The translations under genes and the position numbers were made by a program. 14,746 bases of DNA. It comes from an uncultured Bacteroidia bacterium. GTDB taxonomy: Bacteria > Bacteroidota > Bacteroidia > Bacteroidales > UBA932. Shown here piece after piece: positions 7,463 through 14,746 of the stretch; the first letter of the stretch is position 1, and every line of letters starts with the position of its first letter. The notes beneath the pieces were generated by a model. The model did no database searches. It was given only the letters and a program-made list of their open reading frames with translations, and was not told the DNA's origin. Location: the NCBI GenBank assembly GCA_902767355.1, contig CACXHG010000131.1, positions 1 through 14,746 on the forward strand, read 5' to 3'.

Positions 7463-8209
7463 CTATAACTTGCTGCAGTACAAGCTCAGAGCCTGGGCGA
7501 TGGAGGGTGCTTCGGGCGTGGGAGCCATAATCTCTACATTGAGACCGGCCTCCTGGGCTGCCTTTGCGGTGTTCACCCCGAAGGTAGCCAGCAGCAGCTC
7601 GCCCTGCTTGAAGTCGGGGTAGTTCTCCAGAAGCGAACGCACGTCGCAGGGGCTGTAGCACACCAGCGCGCTGTACGACGACAGGTCCAGATGCTTGATG
7701 TCGCTCACGACGGTGTTCATGAACACGGCGCTGCCGTATTTGAAACCGGCCTTATCGAAGGCTGCAGCCATGTCGGGGCGCAGGGAATCCGTGCAGGCGA
7801 TAAGGAACTTTTCGTTCTTGTGCTTGCTGCCTATGGCGTCCACAACCGACAGGGGCCGGCCGTCGCCAAAGAAAATCTTGCGCTTGCGATACACGATGTA
7901 TTTCTGCAGATAAAGGGCAATCTGCTGGTTCTGGCAGAAATACTTCATATCCTCAGGGACATTGATGCGCATTTCTTCGCAAATGTGGAAGAAGGAGTCG
8001 ATGACGCTGCGCGATGTGAAAACGATGGCTGTATGGTCCAGAATATTCACATGCTGCGCCCTGAAATCTCTGGTAGAGATGGGCTTGACAGTGAAAAAAG
8101 GGCAGAAATCGAACGAGAGATGCCACTTGGTCTCAAGCTCTGCATACGGCGAACTGTTTTTGGGGGCTGGCTGGGCAACCAGAATTTTCTTGCCTCTAAT
8201 ATCTATCAT
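7463..8209 (-). CDS. hemD: Uroporphyrinogen-III synthase family protein (HemD-like)
   Basis: This 248-residue protein fits the Bacteroidota branch of the uroporphyrinogen-III synthase family. It has two alternating alpha/beta halves: an opening KKILVAQPAP strand, ILDHTAIVFTSRSVIDSFF (56-74), EDMKYFCQNQQIALYLQKYI (86-105), SALVCYSPCDVRSLLENYPDF (180-200), LLATFGVNTAKAAQEAGL and the family-typical closing APTPEAPSIAQAL (229-241). HemD converts hydroxymethylbilane into uroporphyrinogen III, the precursor of haem, sirohaem and cobalamin. No other tetrapyrrole gene is in the window. It starts within the DUF4271 stop (ATGA overlap) and precedes rnpA. The family assignment is good, but the enzymatic role in this organism is inferred. 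Confidence 0.88.
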   Translation of the reverse strand: MIDIRGKKILVAQPAPKNSSPYAELETKWHLSFDFCPFFTVKPISTRDFRAQHVNILDHTAIVFTSRSVIDSFFHICEEMRINVPEDMKYFCQNQQIALYLQKYIVYRKRKIFFGDGRPLSVVDAIGSKHKNEKFLIACTDSLRPDMAAAFDKAGFKYGSAVFMNTVVSDIKHLDLSSYSALVCYSPCDVRSLLENYPDFKQGELLLATFGVNTAKAAQEAGLNVEIMAPTPEAPSIAQALSLYCSKL

Positions 8210-8907
8210 ATCCTAGTCAGTACGCAAATTAGTAGCCCTAGGGGTAAAACTTCGAGCGTGCAAAGGTATAAAAACCAAAACAATATTGAATAATTATTTT
8301 CTCGGAAAATCTTGAAACTCCTGATAATCAGCACCACAAAAACAACAGAAAATAGTGCCAAAAGCACTATCCGTACAGTCGCAACGCTCATCGGCGCGGT
8401 AAAACGGGTCACGAGCAGCAGCACCAGGCTGATGGTGGTGAATACAATCAGGTAGATACGGTCGCATACAGAGAGCGTCCGCATCATCTCCGGACAGTAT
8501 TTGAGCCACCCCACAAGATAGAACAGCCCTATGTGTATCAGGGTGTACACGGCCAGCGCCGCCAGGATGAAGATGAAGTTCAGCGGCGAGAAATTCAGGA
8601 AATACAGCGTCAGCCCCAGTGTGGGTATGCACAGCAGGGCCGTGTTGTTGATGGCATAGGTAAGGTTCTGGTTGGCAAGGGTATCCTCCAGGGCCAGCTT
8701 ATTGAACATCGAGCGATAGGAGATCAGGATGGCGATGAAGGAGTTCTCCACGAAAATCAAAAAGTACAGCAGGCACAGCAGCAGGGCGTAGGTGGTCAGT
8801 GCGGGATGGCTCTCTACCACCGCGGCGGGGAAACCCTCCCCGGCTACGGTCATCAGCTCGCTCGCCTGCCAGCAGTCCTGCCCTATTGTCTGCAAAAAAG
8901 AGAACAT
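8206..8907 (-). CDS. DUF4271 integral membrane protein
   Basis: The 233-residue product is almost entirely hydrophobic. About six to seven membrane helices are visible, near residues 38-63, 85-106, 110-135, 147-168, 175-200 and 208-230. The loops carry FRENNYSILFWFLYLCTLEVLPL near the C-terminus, typical of the DUF4271 family, which in Bacteroidota is regularly found next to the HemD-like gene. I recognise no catalytic motif. It starts 3 nt after the SUI1 stop and its stop overlaps the hemD-like start (ATGA), so it is tightly coupled to both. Its function is unknown; a role linked to its HemD-like partner is only suggested by the conserved pairing. Confidence 0.85.
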   Translation of the reverse strand: MFSFLQTIGQDCWQASELMTVAGEGFPAAVVESHPALTTYALLLCLLYFLIFVENSFIAILISYRSMFNKLALEDTLANQNLTYAINNTALLCIPTLGLTLYFLNFSPLNFIFILAALAVYTLIHIGLFYLVGWLKYCPEMMRTLSVCDRIYLIVFTTISLVLLLVTRFTAPMSVATVRIVLLALFSVVFVVLIIRSFKIFRENNYSILFWFLYLCTLEVLPLGLLICVLTRI

Positions 8908-8910
8908 AGC

Positions 8911-9258
8911 CTAATTCCCACGCTTTGCGTTGTATCCCAAAGATTTAAGAATATCCACTATGCGGTCGCGAAAATCGCCCTGTATCAGGATCTGGCCGTC
9001 TTTGGCGCTGCCGCCCACCCCGCATCTGGTCTTGAGAATCTTTCCCAGCGCCGCAAGGTCGGCTTCCTTGCCCACAAAGCCGCTCACCAGAGTTACCTGC
9101 TTGCCGCCCCGGTTGCGGCGGTCAATGCCAACTATGAGCTTCTGGCGGGCAGGCTCCAGGGTGTCCGGCTCCACGTCCAGATCGGCCGCGGTAACATATT
9201 TGAAGTTGGGGTCGGTGGAGTACACCACGCCGAGTCTGTCTTTCCAGTCGTTGGCCAT
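8911..9258 (-). CDS. SUI1/YciH family translation factor
   Basis: The ATG at 9258 gives 115 residues; the frame stays open upstream, but that part lies opposite the divergent gene and is not credible coding sequence. The C-terminal half has the SUI1/eIF1 fold signature: IDRRNRGGKQVTLVSGF (residues 45-61), LGKILKTRCGVGGSAKDGQI (71-90) and a closing LIQGDFRDRIVDILKSLGY. The basic GGKQVT loop and the CGxGGSxK element match bacterial YciH and eukaryotic eIF1. YciH-type proteins are related to start-codon selection factors and may bind the small ribosomal subunit, but their bacterial role is not settled. It is the first gene of the operon running through DUF4271, hemD-like, rnpA and yidD, just downstream of an AT-rich divergent promoter region. 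Confidence 0.93.
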   Translation of the reverse strand: MANDWKDRLGVVYSTDPNFKYVTAADLDVEPDTLEPARQKLIVGIDRRNRGGKQVTLVSGFVGKEADLAALGKILKTRCGVGGSAKDGQILIQGDFRDRIVDILKSLGYNAKRGN

Positions 9259-9278
9259 AACAAAGCAAATAACGGCTG

Positions 9279-9286
9279 CAAATTTA
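9279..9286 (-). promoter_or_regulatory. Putative -7 box for the SUI1-DUF4271-hemD-rnpA-yidD operon
   Basis: On the minus strand this reads TAAATTTG, an exact match to TAnnTTTG, with 20 nt between the box and the SUI1 ATG. No clear TTTG is visible at the -33 position. It is the best candidate in the 88-nt spacer. Confidence 0.42.
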
Positions 9287-9314
9287 GGTATAAAAAAACT
9301 AATTTGTACATTTG
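9283..9314 (+). promoter_or_regulatory. Putative promoter of the DUF2723-uvrC transcription unit
   Basis: TACATTTG at 9307-9314 matches the Bacteroidota -7 consensus TAnnTTTG, and TTTA at 9283-9286 is a three-of-four match to the -33 TTTG, spaced by 20 nt. The box ends 32 nt before the DUF2723 ATG. The -33 element lies within the -7 box of the divergent SUI1 operon, so the two promoters probably compete for polymerase. Confidence 0.45.
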
Positions 9315-9346
9315 TCATTAATATACACACGTATGCCCTGATTTTT

Positions 9347-12300
9347 ATGGAGAAGAGAATATTTGAAAGAATCAAGAACATAACCGCTATTGTAATCCTG
9401 GCCATTTCGTCGTTTGTATATCTGGCGACGATAGAGCCTACGGCCAGTTTCTGGGACTGCGGCGAGTTTATCGCCTCGTCGTATAAGCTGGAGGTGGGCC
9501 ACCCCCCGGGAAACCCCATGTTCCAGCTGGTTGCGCGCTTCTTTACCTTATTCACAGGCCCCGAGCACGCTGCGGCGGCCGTGAACTGCTGCAGCGCGGT
9601 GTGCTCTGCATTCACCATCTTCTTCCTCTTTCTGACAATCGTCCACTTCGGTCTGAGGCTGCTCGAAAAGAAGGGTAAAAAACTCACCACGGGCAGCGCT
9701 GTCGCCGTGCTGGGCGCCGGAGCGGCCGGCGCGCTGGCATACTGCTTCTCCGACACCTTCTGGTTCTCTGCCGTGGAGGGCGAAGTGTATGCCATGTCCA
9801 GCCTTGTCACGGCCATTGTGTTCTGGGCCATACTCAAGTGGGACGAGCACTACGGCGAGCCCTACAACGACCGCTGGATAGTCTTCATCGCGCTGATGCT
9901 GGGCCTGTCCATAGGCATACACCTGCTCAGCCTGCTGGTAATCCCGGTGATCGTGTTCCTGTGGTACTACCGCAGCCACGCGGGCGAAAAGATGACGTTT
10001 TTCAAAGGCGTGCTGATGCTGGCCATTTCTGCCCTTGTGCTGGCCGTAATCCTCTTTGGCATAATTCCCTACGTGCCCAAGGCGATAGCCTTTGTGGACC
10101 GCCTCTTCGTCAACGGCCTCGGCGCCCCGTTCAATCTGGGCGCAGCCATATTCTCGCTGCTGATATTTGCCGCCTGCTTCTTTCTGCTGGCCTATTTCCG
10201 CCGCAGGGAAAAGGTTGCGGCCCACACCATAACCCTCTGCCTGACAGCAATCCTGATAGGCTACAGCGTGTTTGCGGTGGTGGTTATCCGCGCCGGCGCC
10301 AATCCGCCGACCAACGAGTATTCTCCGGACAACCCCTACACCCTGGTGCGCTACATCAACCGCGAGCAGTACGGCAGCAAGCCGGTGGTGTTCGGAGAGT
10401 CGTACAAGTCTATCTACGACATCAAGGAGGGCAGCTACTGGACCAAGCTGGACGGCAAGTACTACAAGACCGCCAAGCCGCTGGAGGCCGACTATCCGCT
10501 CGGAGCCAAGATGCTCTTCCCACGCATGTGGAGCACCCAGAGTCCTGCCCACGAGCAGTTCTACGACGTATATACCGGCGGCGACTTCCGCGTCAAGACG
10601 GTGCGAATGAGCGACGGCAGCCTGCAGAAGACCCAGATGCCCAAAATGCGCGACAACCTGCGCTTCTTCTTTGACTACCAGCTGAATTACATGTATTTCC
10701 GCTACTTCTTCTGGAACTTCGTGGGCCGCCAGAACGACCTGCAGGGCCAGGTTCCCGGCGACCCTTCGTGCGGCAACTGGGAGAGCGGAATCAAGTTCCT
10801 GGACCGCGCCCGCCTGGGCGAGCAGAGCGTAGCGCCGCCATATCTGGCGCACAACAAGGCCAAGAACCACTACTTCTTCCTGCCCCTGCTGCTGGGCCTG
10901 ATAGGTCTTTTCTATCAGATGAAGCACGACGGCCGCAACGCCTGGATATCCTTCCTGCTGTTTTTCCTGACAGGCATCGCCATTATCATATACCTCAACC
11001 AGCCGCCTTACCAGCCGCGTGAGCGCGACTATGCATACGCCGGCTCTTTCTATGTGTTCGCAATCTGGATAGGTCTGGCCGTGATGAGCATAAAGGACTG
11101 GATAGACGGCCTGCTGGGCAAGGGCATCGCCCGCGAAAATGGCGAAAAGGTGAGCGACAAAACCAGCGTGGGCACCGCCACCGCAGCCTCTGTGCTGGCC
11201 CTGGCAGTAGCTGTGCTGATGGGCTGCCAGAACTGGGACGACCACGACCGCAGCAACCGCTACACCTCTATAGAAGAGGCATATAACTACCTCAACAGCT
11301 GCGACGAGAACGCCATACTGATAACCCACGGCGACAACGACACCTTCCCTCTTTGGTACGCCCAGGAGGTGGAGGGCATACGCACCGATATCCGCATAAT
11401 GAACACTTCCCTGCTGGGAATGGACTGGTATATAGACCAGATGAAATGCCGCAGCAACAATTCCGCCCCGCTGCCCATCTCGCTGCCCCGCAAGGACTAT
11501 CTCTACGGTACCAACGACTTTATCCGCGTGGTGGACGCCCTCGGCCGCCCGGCTTCTGCCAAGGACGTGATGTCCATCTTCACCAATCCCAAGTTCCGCA
11601 GCGGCAACGCCGGGGCCATAGCCACCCGCAGCATAGTGGTGCCGGTGGACAAGGAAGCCGCCCTTAGCAGCGGCATCGTGCGGCCGCAGGATGCAGACAA
11701 GATGCTGGACCAGCTGGTGCTCACAATCCCCGAGAAGGCCAGCACCATCAACAAGACCGACCTGATACTGCTGGATATCCTGTCCAACTACGGCTGGGAC
11801 CGCCCCATCTACTTTGTCTCGCAGAACGGCGACTGCACCTTTGAGATAGGCAAATACCTGCAGTTCGACGGCTATGCCTACAAGATTGTCCCCATCGAGT
11901 GCCCCTTGGGCTCGGAGCCCAAGCAGATGGACACCGACAAGATGTACGAGCGGGTGATGAACGGCTACCGCTTCGACAGCCTCAAGGACACCACCATCAA
12001 CTTTGACTACTTCAATCTCTACGCCTTCAGCAGCGTGACTCCCGTGCGCGGCATCTTCAACCAGGTTGCCTACAAGCTTATTTCGGAAGAGCGCTTCGAA
12101 GAGGCCGAGAAAGTGCTGGACCGCTGCTACGAGGTTACTCCGGTCAAGAATATTCCCCTGGACCTGGCCCTGATACGCGGCTCAAACGAGTATGAAGTGC
12201 TCACCTCCATAGACAACTACCTGTCCATAGACCGCTTCGAGAAAGCGCAGAAGCTGGGCCGGGCATATATAGAGGAGGCCGCCGCTTCCATGCTCTACTC

Positions 12301-12457
12301 CAGTCAGGAGTTCGGCTCCGGCGTGCTGGACGAGGACACCCTCGACCGCGAGATGCAATACGCCTCATACATGGCAAAACTCTTTGCGAGCCACGGCCAT
12401 CAGGACGAGGCGGACTGGATCAACAATCGCATCAAGTCGCTCGCCGAACAGGAATAG
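9347..12457 (+). CDS. DUF2723 polytopic membrane protein (probable GT-C-type glycosyltransferase)
   Basis: I take the ATG at 9347, giving 1036 residues; the frame is open further upstream but overlaps the divergent SUI1 gene. The N-terminus carries the DUF2723 signature: EPTASFWDCGEFIASSYKL (D37, E40), GHPPGNP (51-57) and, after two helices, WFSAVEGEVYAM (139-150). About ten or more membrane helices fill residues 12-310 and 508-625. A large soluble loop (about 320-445) lies between them, and NQPPYQPRERDYAYAGSFY (551-569) is a conserved patch. The C-terminal soluble part has ILITHGDNDTFPLWYAQE (657-674) and TPR-like helices near 903-1000. DUF2723 is related to eukaryotic TMEM260 O-mannosyltransferases and has the GT-C layout, with acidic residues in the first outer loop. 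This suggests transfer of a lipid-linked sugar, but donor and acceptor are unknown. uvrC begins at the next base after its stop. Confidence 0.88.
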   Translation: MEKRIFERIKNITAIVILAISSFVYLATIEPTASFWDCGEFIASSYKLEVGHPPGNPMFQLVARFFTLFTGPEHAAAAVNCCSAVCSAFTIFFLFLTIVHFGLRLLEKKGKKLTTGSAVAVLGAGAAGALAYCFSDTFWFSAVEGEVYAMSSLVTAIVFWAILKWDEHYGEPYNDRWIVFIALMLGLSIGIHLLSLLVIPVIVFLWYYRSHAGEKMTFFKGVLMLAISALVLAVILFGIIPYVPKAIAFVDRLFVNGLGAPFNLGAAIFSLLIFAACFFLLAYFRRREKVAAHTITLCLTAILIGYSVFAVVVIRAGANPPTNEYSPDNPYTLVRYINREQYGSKPVVFGESYKSIYDIKEGSYWTKLDGKYYKTAKPLEADYPLGAKMLFPRMWSTQSPAHEQFYDVYTGGDFRVKTVRMSDGSLQKTQMPKMRDNLRFFFDYQLNYMYFRYFFWNFVGRQNDLQGQVPGDPSCGNWESGIKFLDRARLGEQSVAPPYLAHNKAKNHYFFLPLLLGLIGLFYQMKHDGRNAWISFLLFFLTGIAIIIYLNQPPYQPRERDYAYAGSFYVFAIWIGLAVMSIKDWIDGLLGKGIARENGEKVSDKTSVGTATAASVLALAVAVLMGCQNWDDHDRSNRYTSIEEAYNYLNSCDENAILITHGDNDTFPLWYAQEVEGIRTDIRIMNTSLLGMDWYIDQMKCRSNNSAPLPISLPRKDYLYGTNDFIRVVDALGRPASAKDVMSIFTNPKFRSGNAGAIATRSIVVPVDKEAALSSGIVRPQDADKMLDQLVLTIPEKASTINKTDLILLDILSNYGWDRPIYFVSQNGDCTFEIGKYLQFDGYAYKIVPIECPLGSEPKQMDTDKMYERVMNGYRFDSLKDTTINFDYFNLYAFSSVTPVRGIFNQVAYKLISEERFEEAEKVLDRCYEVTPVKNIPLDLALIRGSNEYEVLTSIDNYLSIDRFEKAQKLGRAYIEEAAASMLYSSQEFGSGVLDEDTLDREMQYASYMAKLFASHGHQDEADWINNRIKSLAEQE

Positions 12458-14254
12458 ATGGATGTAAGGGAAAAAGTCAGCCTGCTGCCTCACACGCCGG
12501 GCGTTTACCGCTTTCTCAACAGCGAAGGCACGGTGATCTATGTGGGCAAGGCCAAGGACCTGCACCGCAGGGTATCGCAGTATTTCCGCCCGCCGGAGAG
12601 CCTGGACCGCAAGACCCGGCTCATGGTGAGCAAGATTGCCGATATGATGTTTTCTGTGGTGGAGACCGAGCAGGACGCCCTGCTGCTGGAGAACAACCTG
12701 ATAAAGAAGCTCCAGCCGCGCTACAACATCCTTCTTAAAGACAGCAAGACTTATCCCTGGATATGCGTCAAGAACGAGCAGTATCCCAGGGTGATGCTCA
12801 CCCGCCGCCTGACCAAGGGCGGGGGGAAATACTTCGGCCCCTACAGTTCTGCCGGCTACGCCCATTCCATGCTGGAGCTGATCGCGGCCCTGTACCCGCT
12901 GCGCAACTGCAAGCTGGCCCTCACTGAGGAGGGCGTGGCCCACGGCAAGTTCAAAGTGTGCCTCAATGCCCACCTGGGCCGCTGTTGCGCCCCTTGCGTG
13001 GGACGCATGTCCAAAGACGGATACGACGCCATGATAGCCTCGGTAGAGACGCTGCTGGGCGGAGGTGCCCGCGGTCTTATCCGGGAAAACCGGGAGAAGA
13101 TGGCCGCCGCCGCGTCGCAGCTGGAATTCGAGCAGGCGCAGGTTTATAAAGAGCGGGCCGAGCTGCTGGAAAAGCATTATTCCAAGTCGCCGATAGTGAG
13201 CCGCACGATGTTCGACACCGACGTGTTCTCCATGGTGAGCGAGGGGCAGGAGCATTTCTGCAACTTTATCCGCATCCGCTCCGGCTGCGTGGTGCAGAGC
13301 TTCAATATGGAGCTCGAGGCCCGCATAGAAGAGCCGCAGGAGGCCGTGCTGGCCGCCTTTATGGCAGAGATGATATCCAAGTTCGGAGCCCTCTCCAAAG
13401 AGGTTATAGTGCCCTTTGAGCCCAACCAGGAGTTCGAAGGCGTGCAGATGGTGGTGCCGCAGAAGGGCGACAAGATGGAGCTGCTGCGCCTGAGCCAGAA
13501 GAACGCCGCGGCCCTCAAAGTGGAGAAATACCGCCACGAAGAGAAGGTCAACCCGGAAGAATATAAAGAGAAAGTGCTGCAAAACCTGCAGCGCGACCTG
13601 GGCATGAAGCAGCTGCCGCGCCACATAGAGTGTTTCGATAACTCCAACATCCAGGGTACCAATCCGGTAGCCTCCTGCGTGGTGTTCCGCGACGGCCGTC
13701 CCAGCAAGAAGGACTACCGCCACTTCAAGATCAAGACCGTGGTCGGGGCCAACGACTATGCCTCTATGAAAGAGGTAGTGAACCGCCGCTATTCCCGACT
13801 TATGGCAGAGGGGCAGGAACTCCCGCAGCTGATAGTGATAGACGGCGGCAAGGGCCAGTTGCACTTTGCCCTGGAGGCGCTCTACGAGCTGGGCATCGCC
13901 GACCAGGTGTGCACCGTGGGCCTTGCCAAGCGCCTGGAAGAGGTCATACGCCCGGGCGACCCCTACCCTCTTTTTCTGGACAAGAACTCCTCTTCGCTCA
14001 AGGTCCTGATGCAAATCCGCGACGAAGCCCACCGCTTCGGCATCACATTCCACCGCTCGCTCCGGTCCAAGAGCCAGATTGGCTCGCAACTTGCAGAGAT
14101 ACAGGGCGTCGGTGATGCTACCGCCAGCCGTCTGCTGTCGCACTTCAAGAGCGTGAAGCGCATCCGGGAGGCCTCTCTGCAGGATCTGGAGACTGTCGTG
14201 GGCAAGAGTATGGCCGCCAAGGTTTACAATTATTTCAAGGATGAAGCCCGTTAG
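12458..14254 (+). CDS. uvrC: Excinuclease ABC subunit C
   Basis: The 598-residue product has every UvrC domain in order. The GIY-YIG nuclease (residues about 13-92: GVYRFL, YVGKAKDLHRR, catalytic-type E78 in DALLLENN) makes the 3' incision. A cysteine cluster (C151, C168, C176, C180) is spaced like the iron-sulfur ligands of E. coli UvrC, with an extra C177. The UVR motif (about 205-240) binds UvrB. The RNase H-like nuclease (ECFDNSNIQG with D394, VIDGGKGQ with D462, H532) makes the 5' incision. Tandem helix-hairpin-helix motifs (LAEIQGVGDATASRLLSHF onward) bind DNA. UvrC cuts both sides of bulky DNA lesions in nucleotide excision repair. The start codon directly abuts the DUF2723 stop, and its 3' end overlaps the next gene by 14 nt, so co-transcription is likely. 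Confidence 0.98.
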   Translation: MDVREKVSLLPHTPGVYRFLNSEGTVIYVGKAKDLHRRVSQYFRPPESLDRKTRLMVSKIADMMFSVVETEQDALLLENNLIKKLQPRYNILLKDSKTYPWICVKNEQYPRVMLTRRLTKGGGKYFGPYSSAGYAHSMLELIAALYPLRNCKLALTEEGVAHGKFKVCLNAHLGRCCAPCVGRMSKDGYDAMIASVETLLGGGARGLIRENREKMAAAASQLEFEQAQVYKERAELLEKHYSKSPIVSRTMFDTDVFSMVSEGQEHFCNFIRIRSGCVVQSFNMELEARIEEPQEAVLAAFMAEMISKFGALSKEVIVPFEPNQEFEGVQMVVPQKGDKMELLRLSQKNAAALKVEKYRHEEKVNPEEYKEKVLQNLQRDLGMKQLPRHIECFDNSNIQGTNPVASCVVFRDGRPSKKDYRHFKIKTVVGANDYASMKEVVNRRYSRLMAEGQELPQLIVIDGGKGQLHFALEALYELGIADQVCTVGLAKRLEEVIRPGDPYPLFLDKNSSSLKVLMQIRDEAHRFGITFHRSLRSKSQIGSQLAEIQGVGDATASRLLSHFKSVKRIREASLQDLETVVGKSMAAKVYNYFKDEAR

Positions 14255-14746
14255 GATACTCATAGCGATGATTCTGTGCCTGGCGCTCTCCCAAGGGGCG
14301 TTTGCGCAGTATTACACACTGGGTGCGGATCCGGGCGGCCTGCGGTGGAAAACCATCAAGGGCGACCACTTTGACGTGATATATCCCCGCGGAATGGACT
14401 CCCTGGCGCGCACATACCTCTATAATTTCGAGCTGGAGCGGCCGCGGGTGCAGGAGGCTCACAGGCTGGAAGGGGCGCACATGCCGCTCGTTCTCCATCC
14501 CTACGCCCTCAGCAGCAACGCCACCGTGGTGTGGGCTCCGCGCCGAGTGGATATCTACACCACCCCGCCGTTCAACCGCGGCTATGCAGATGACTGGGTG
14601 CATCAGCTGGCCGTTCACGAAGGCCGCCACGTGGCGCAGTGCACCCATTTCACCACCGGTGCCTTTGGCGTATTCAGGGTTTTTCTGGGCGAACAGAGCG
14701 TGGGTCTCGGGATGGGCTTCTACCCCTCCGGCTGGGAGCTTGAGGG
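14241..14746 (+). CDS. Secreted HExxH zinc-peptidase-like protein, 5' part
   Basis: The gene starts inside the last codons of uvrC and runs open to the window edge (168 codons seen). It begins with a signal peptide (MKPVRILIAMILCLALSQGA, then FAQ) with an AFA cleavage site; no good lipobox is present. Residues 121-135 read HQLAVHEGRHVAQCT, a real HExxH zinc-binding motif (H126, E127, H130). Near the edge, PSGWELEG resembles the downstream 'P-x-W-x-x-E-G' element that supplies the third ligand (E168) in gluzincins of the peptidase MA group. The hydrophobic residues around the HExxH helix also fit a zincin. Known Bacteroidota relatives of this type often continue into a TolB/PD40-like propeller, but that part lies outside. 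Substrate and activity are unknown, and the overlap with uvrC suggests readthrough transcription. Confidence 0.75.
   Translation, partial: MKPVRILIAMILCLALSQGAFAQYYTLGADPGGLRWKTIKGDHFDVIYPRGMDSLARTYLYNFELERPRVQEAHRLEGAHMPLVLHPYALSSNATVVWAPRRVDIYTTPPFNRGYADDWVHQLAVHEGRHVAQCTHFTTGAFGVFRVFLGEQSVGLGMGFYPSGWELE

Noticed and set aside
7413..7661. Upstream extension of the rnpA frame (to 199 residues)
   Set aside because: It overlaps the 3' end of the hemD-like gene in another frame and has no RnpA features; the ATG at 7412 gives the family length.
9259..9837. Upstream extension of the SUI1 frame (to 308 residues)
   Set aside because: The extension lies opposite the DUF2723 coding start and through the AT-rich promoter spacer; SUI1 family proteins are about 110 residues, and the ATG at 9258 fits.
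9548..11329. A 593-codon open frame on the minus strand opposite the DUF2723 gene
   Set aside because: Low-complexity His/Gln/Ala/Val composition with no domain; the plus strand has clear conserved membrane segments and DUF2723 motifs. It is a codon-bias shadow.
12365..14263. A 632-codon open frame on the minus strand opposite uvrC
   Set aside because: Its product is rich in His, Leu, Val and Ala with no recognisable domain, and it covers a complete, motif-rich uvrC. High third-position GC leaves few stop codons on the opposite strand, which explains its length.
1..14746. Mobile elements, CRISPR arrays, tRNA/rRNA genes, phage or defence genes
   Set aside because: I looked for terminal inverted repeats, transposase motifs, regularly spaced repeats and structural RNA patterns and saw none; gene content is ordinary core chromosome.

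Overview
The window is a gene-dense chromosomal segment of a GC-rich member of the Bacteroidota, most likely order Bacteroidales. Several things point there: a single-chain SecDF fusion; rnpA next to a DUF4271 gene and a HemD-like gene instead of next to rpmH; a large DUF2723 membrane protein; a PD40/SPOR envelope protein; no strong Shine-Dalgarno sequences; and intergenic TAnnTTTG boxes, the -7 element of Bacteroidota housekeeping promoters. Protein genes strongly prefer G or C at third codon positions, while the promoter-bearing spacers are AT-rich. The genus cannot be fixed by reading; a GC-rich Alistipes-like or uncultured gut Bacteroidales is plausible.

Layout, left to right. (1) The 3' end of glycyl-tRNA synthetase (plus) meets a bidirectional hairpin terminator. 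(2) A minus-strand operon (3477 to 218) encodes a secreted PD40 protein with C-terminal SPOR-like modules, a short NfeD protein and the flotillin-like FloA. (3) Divergent from it across a 117-nt AT-rich spacer is secDF, closed by a perfect 15-bp hairpin terminator. (4) A convergent minus-strand operon (9258 to 6778) encodes a SUI1/YciH factor, a DUF4271 membrane protein, a HemD-like protein, RnpA and YidD. (5) Divergent from that, across an 88-nt spacer, is a plus-strand run: a DUF2723 polytopic protein, uvrC starting directly after its stop codon, and a secreted HExxH protein overlapping the end of uvrC and cut by the window edge.

Much of the content concerns the envelope: export through SecDF, membrane protein insertion (YidD), membrane organisation (NfeD/FloA), a periplasmic PD40/SPOR protein, a probable lipid-linked sugar transferase (DUF2723) and a secreted zincin. 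The rest is translation, RNA processing and DNA repair (GlyRS, SUI1, RnpA, UvrC). I see no mobile element, CRISPR array, tRNA, rRNA, phage gene or defence island, and no clearly undescribed system. The points most worth a second look are the PD40/SPOR-nfeD-floA operon, the uncertain role of the HemD-like protein beside DUF4271, and the truncated zincin at the right edge. Every stretch over 300 bases is occupied by a gene.
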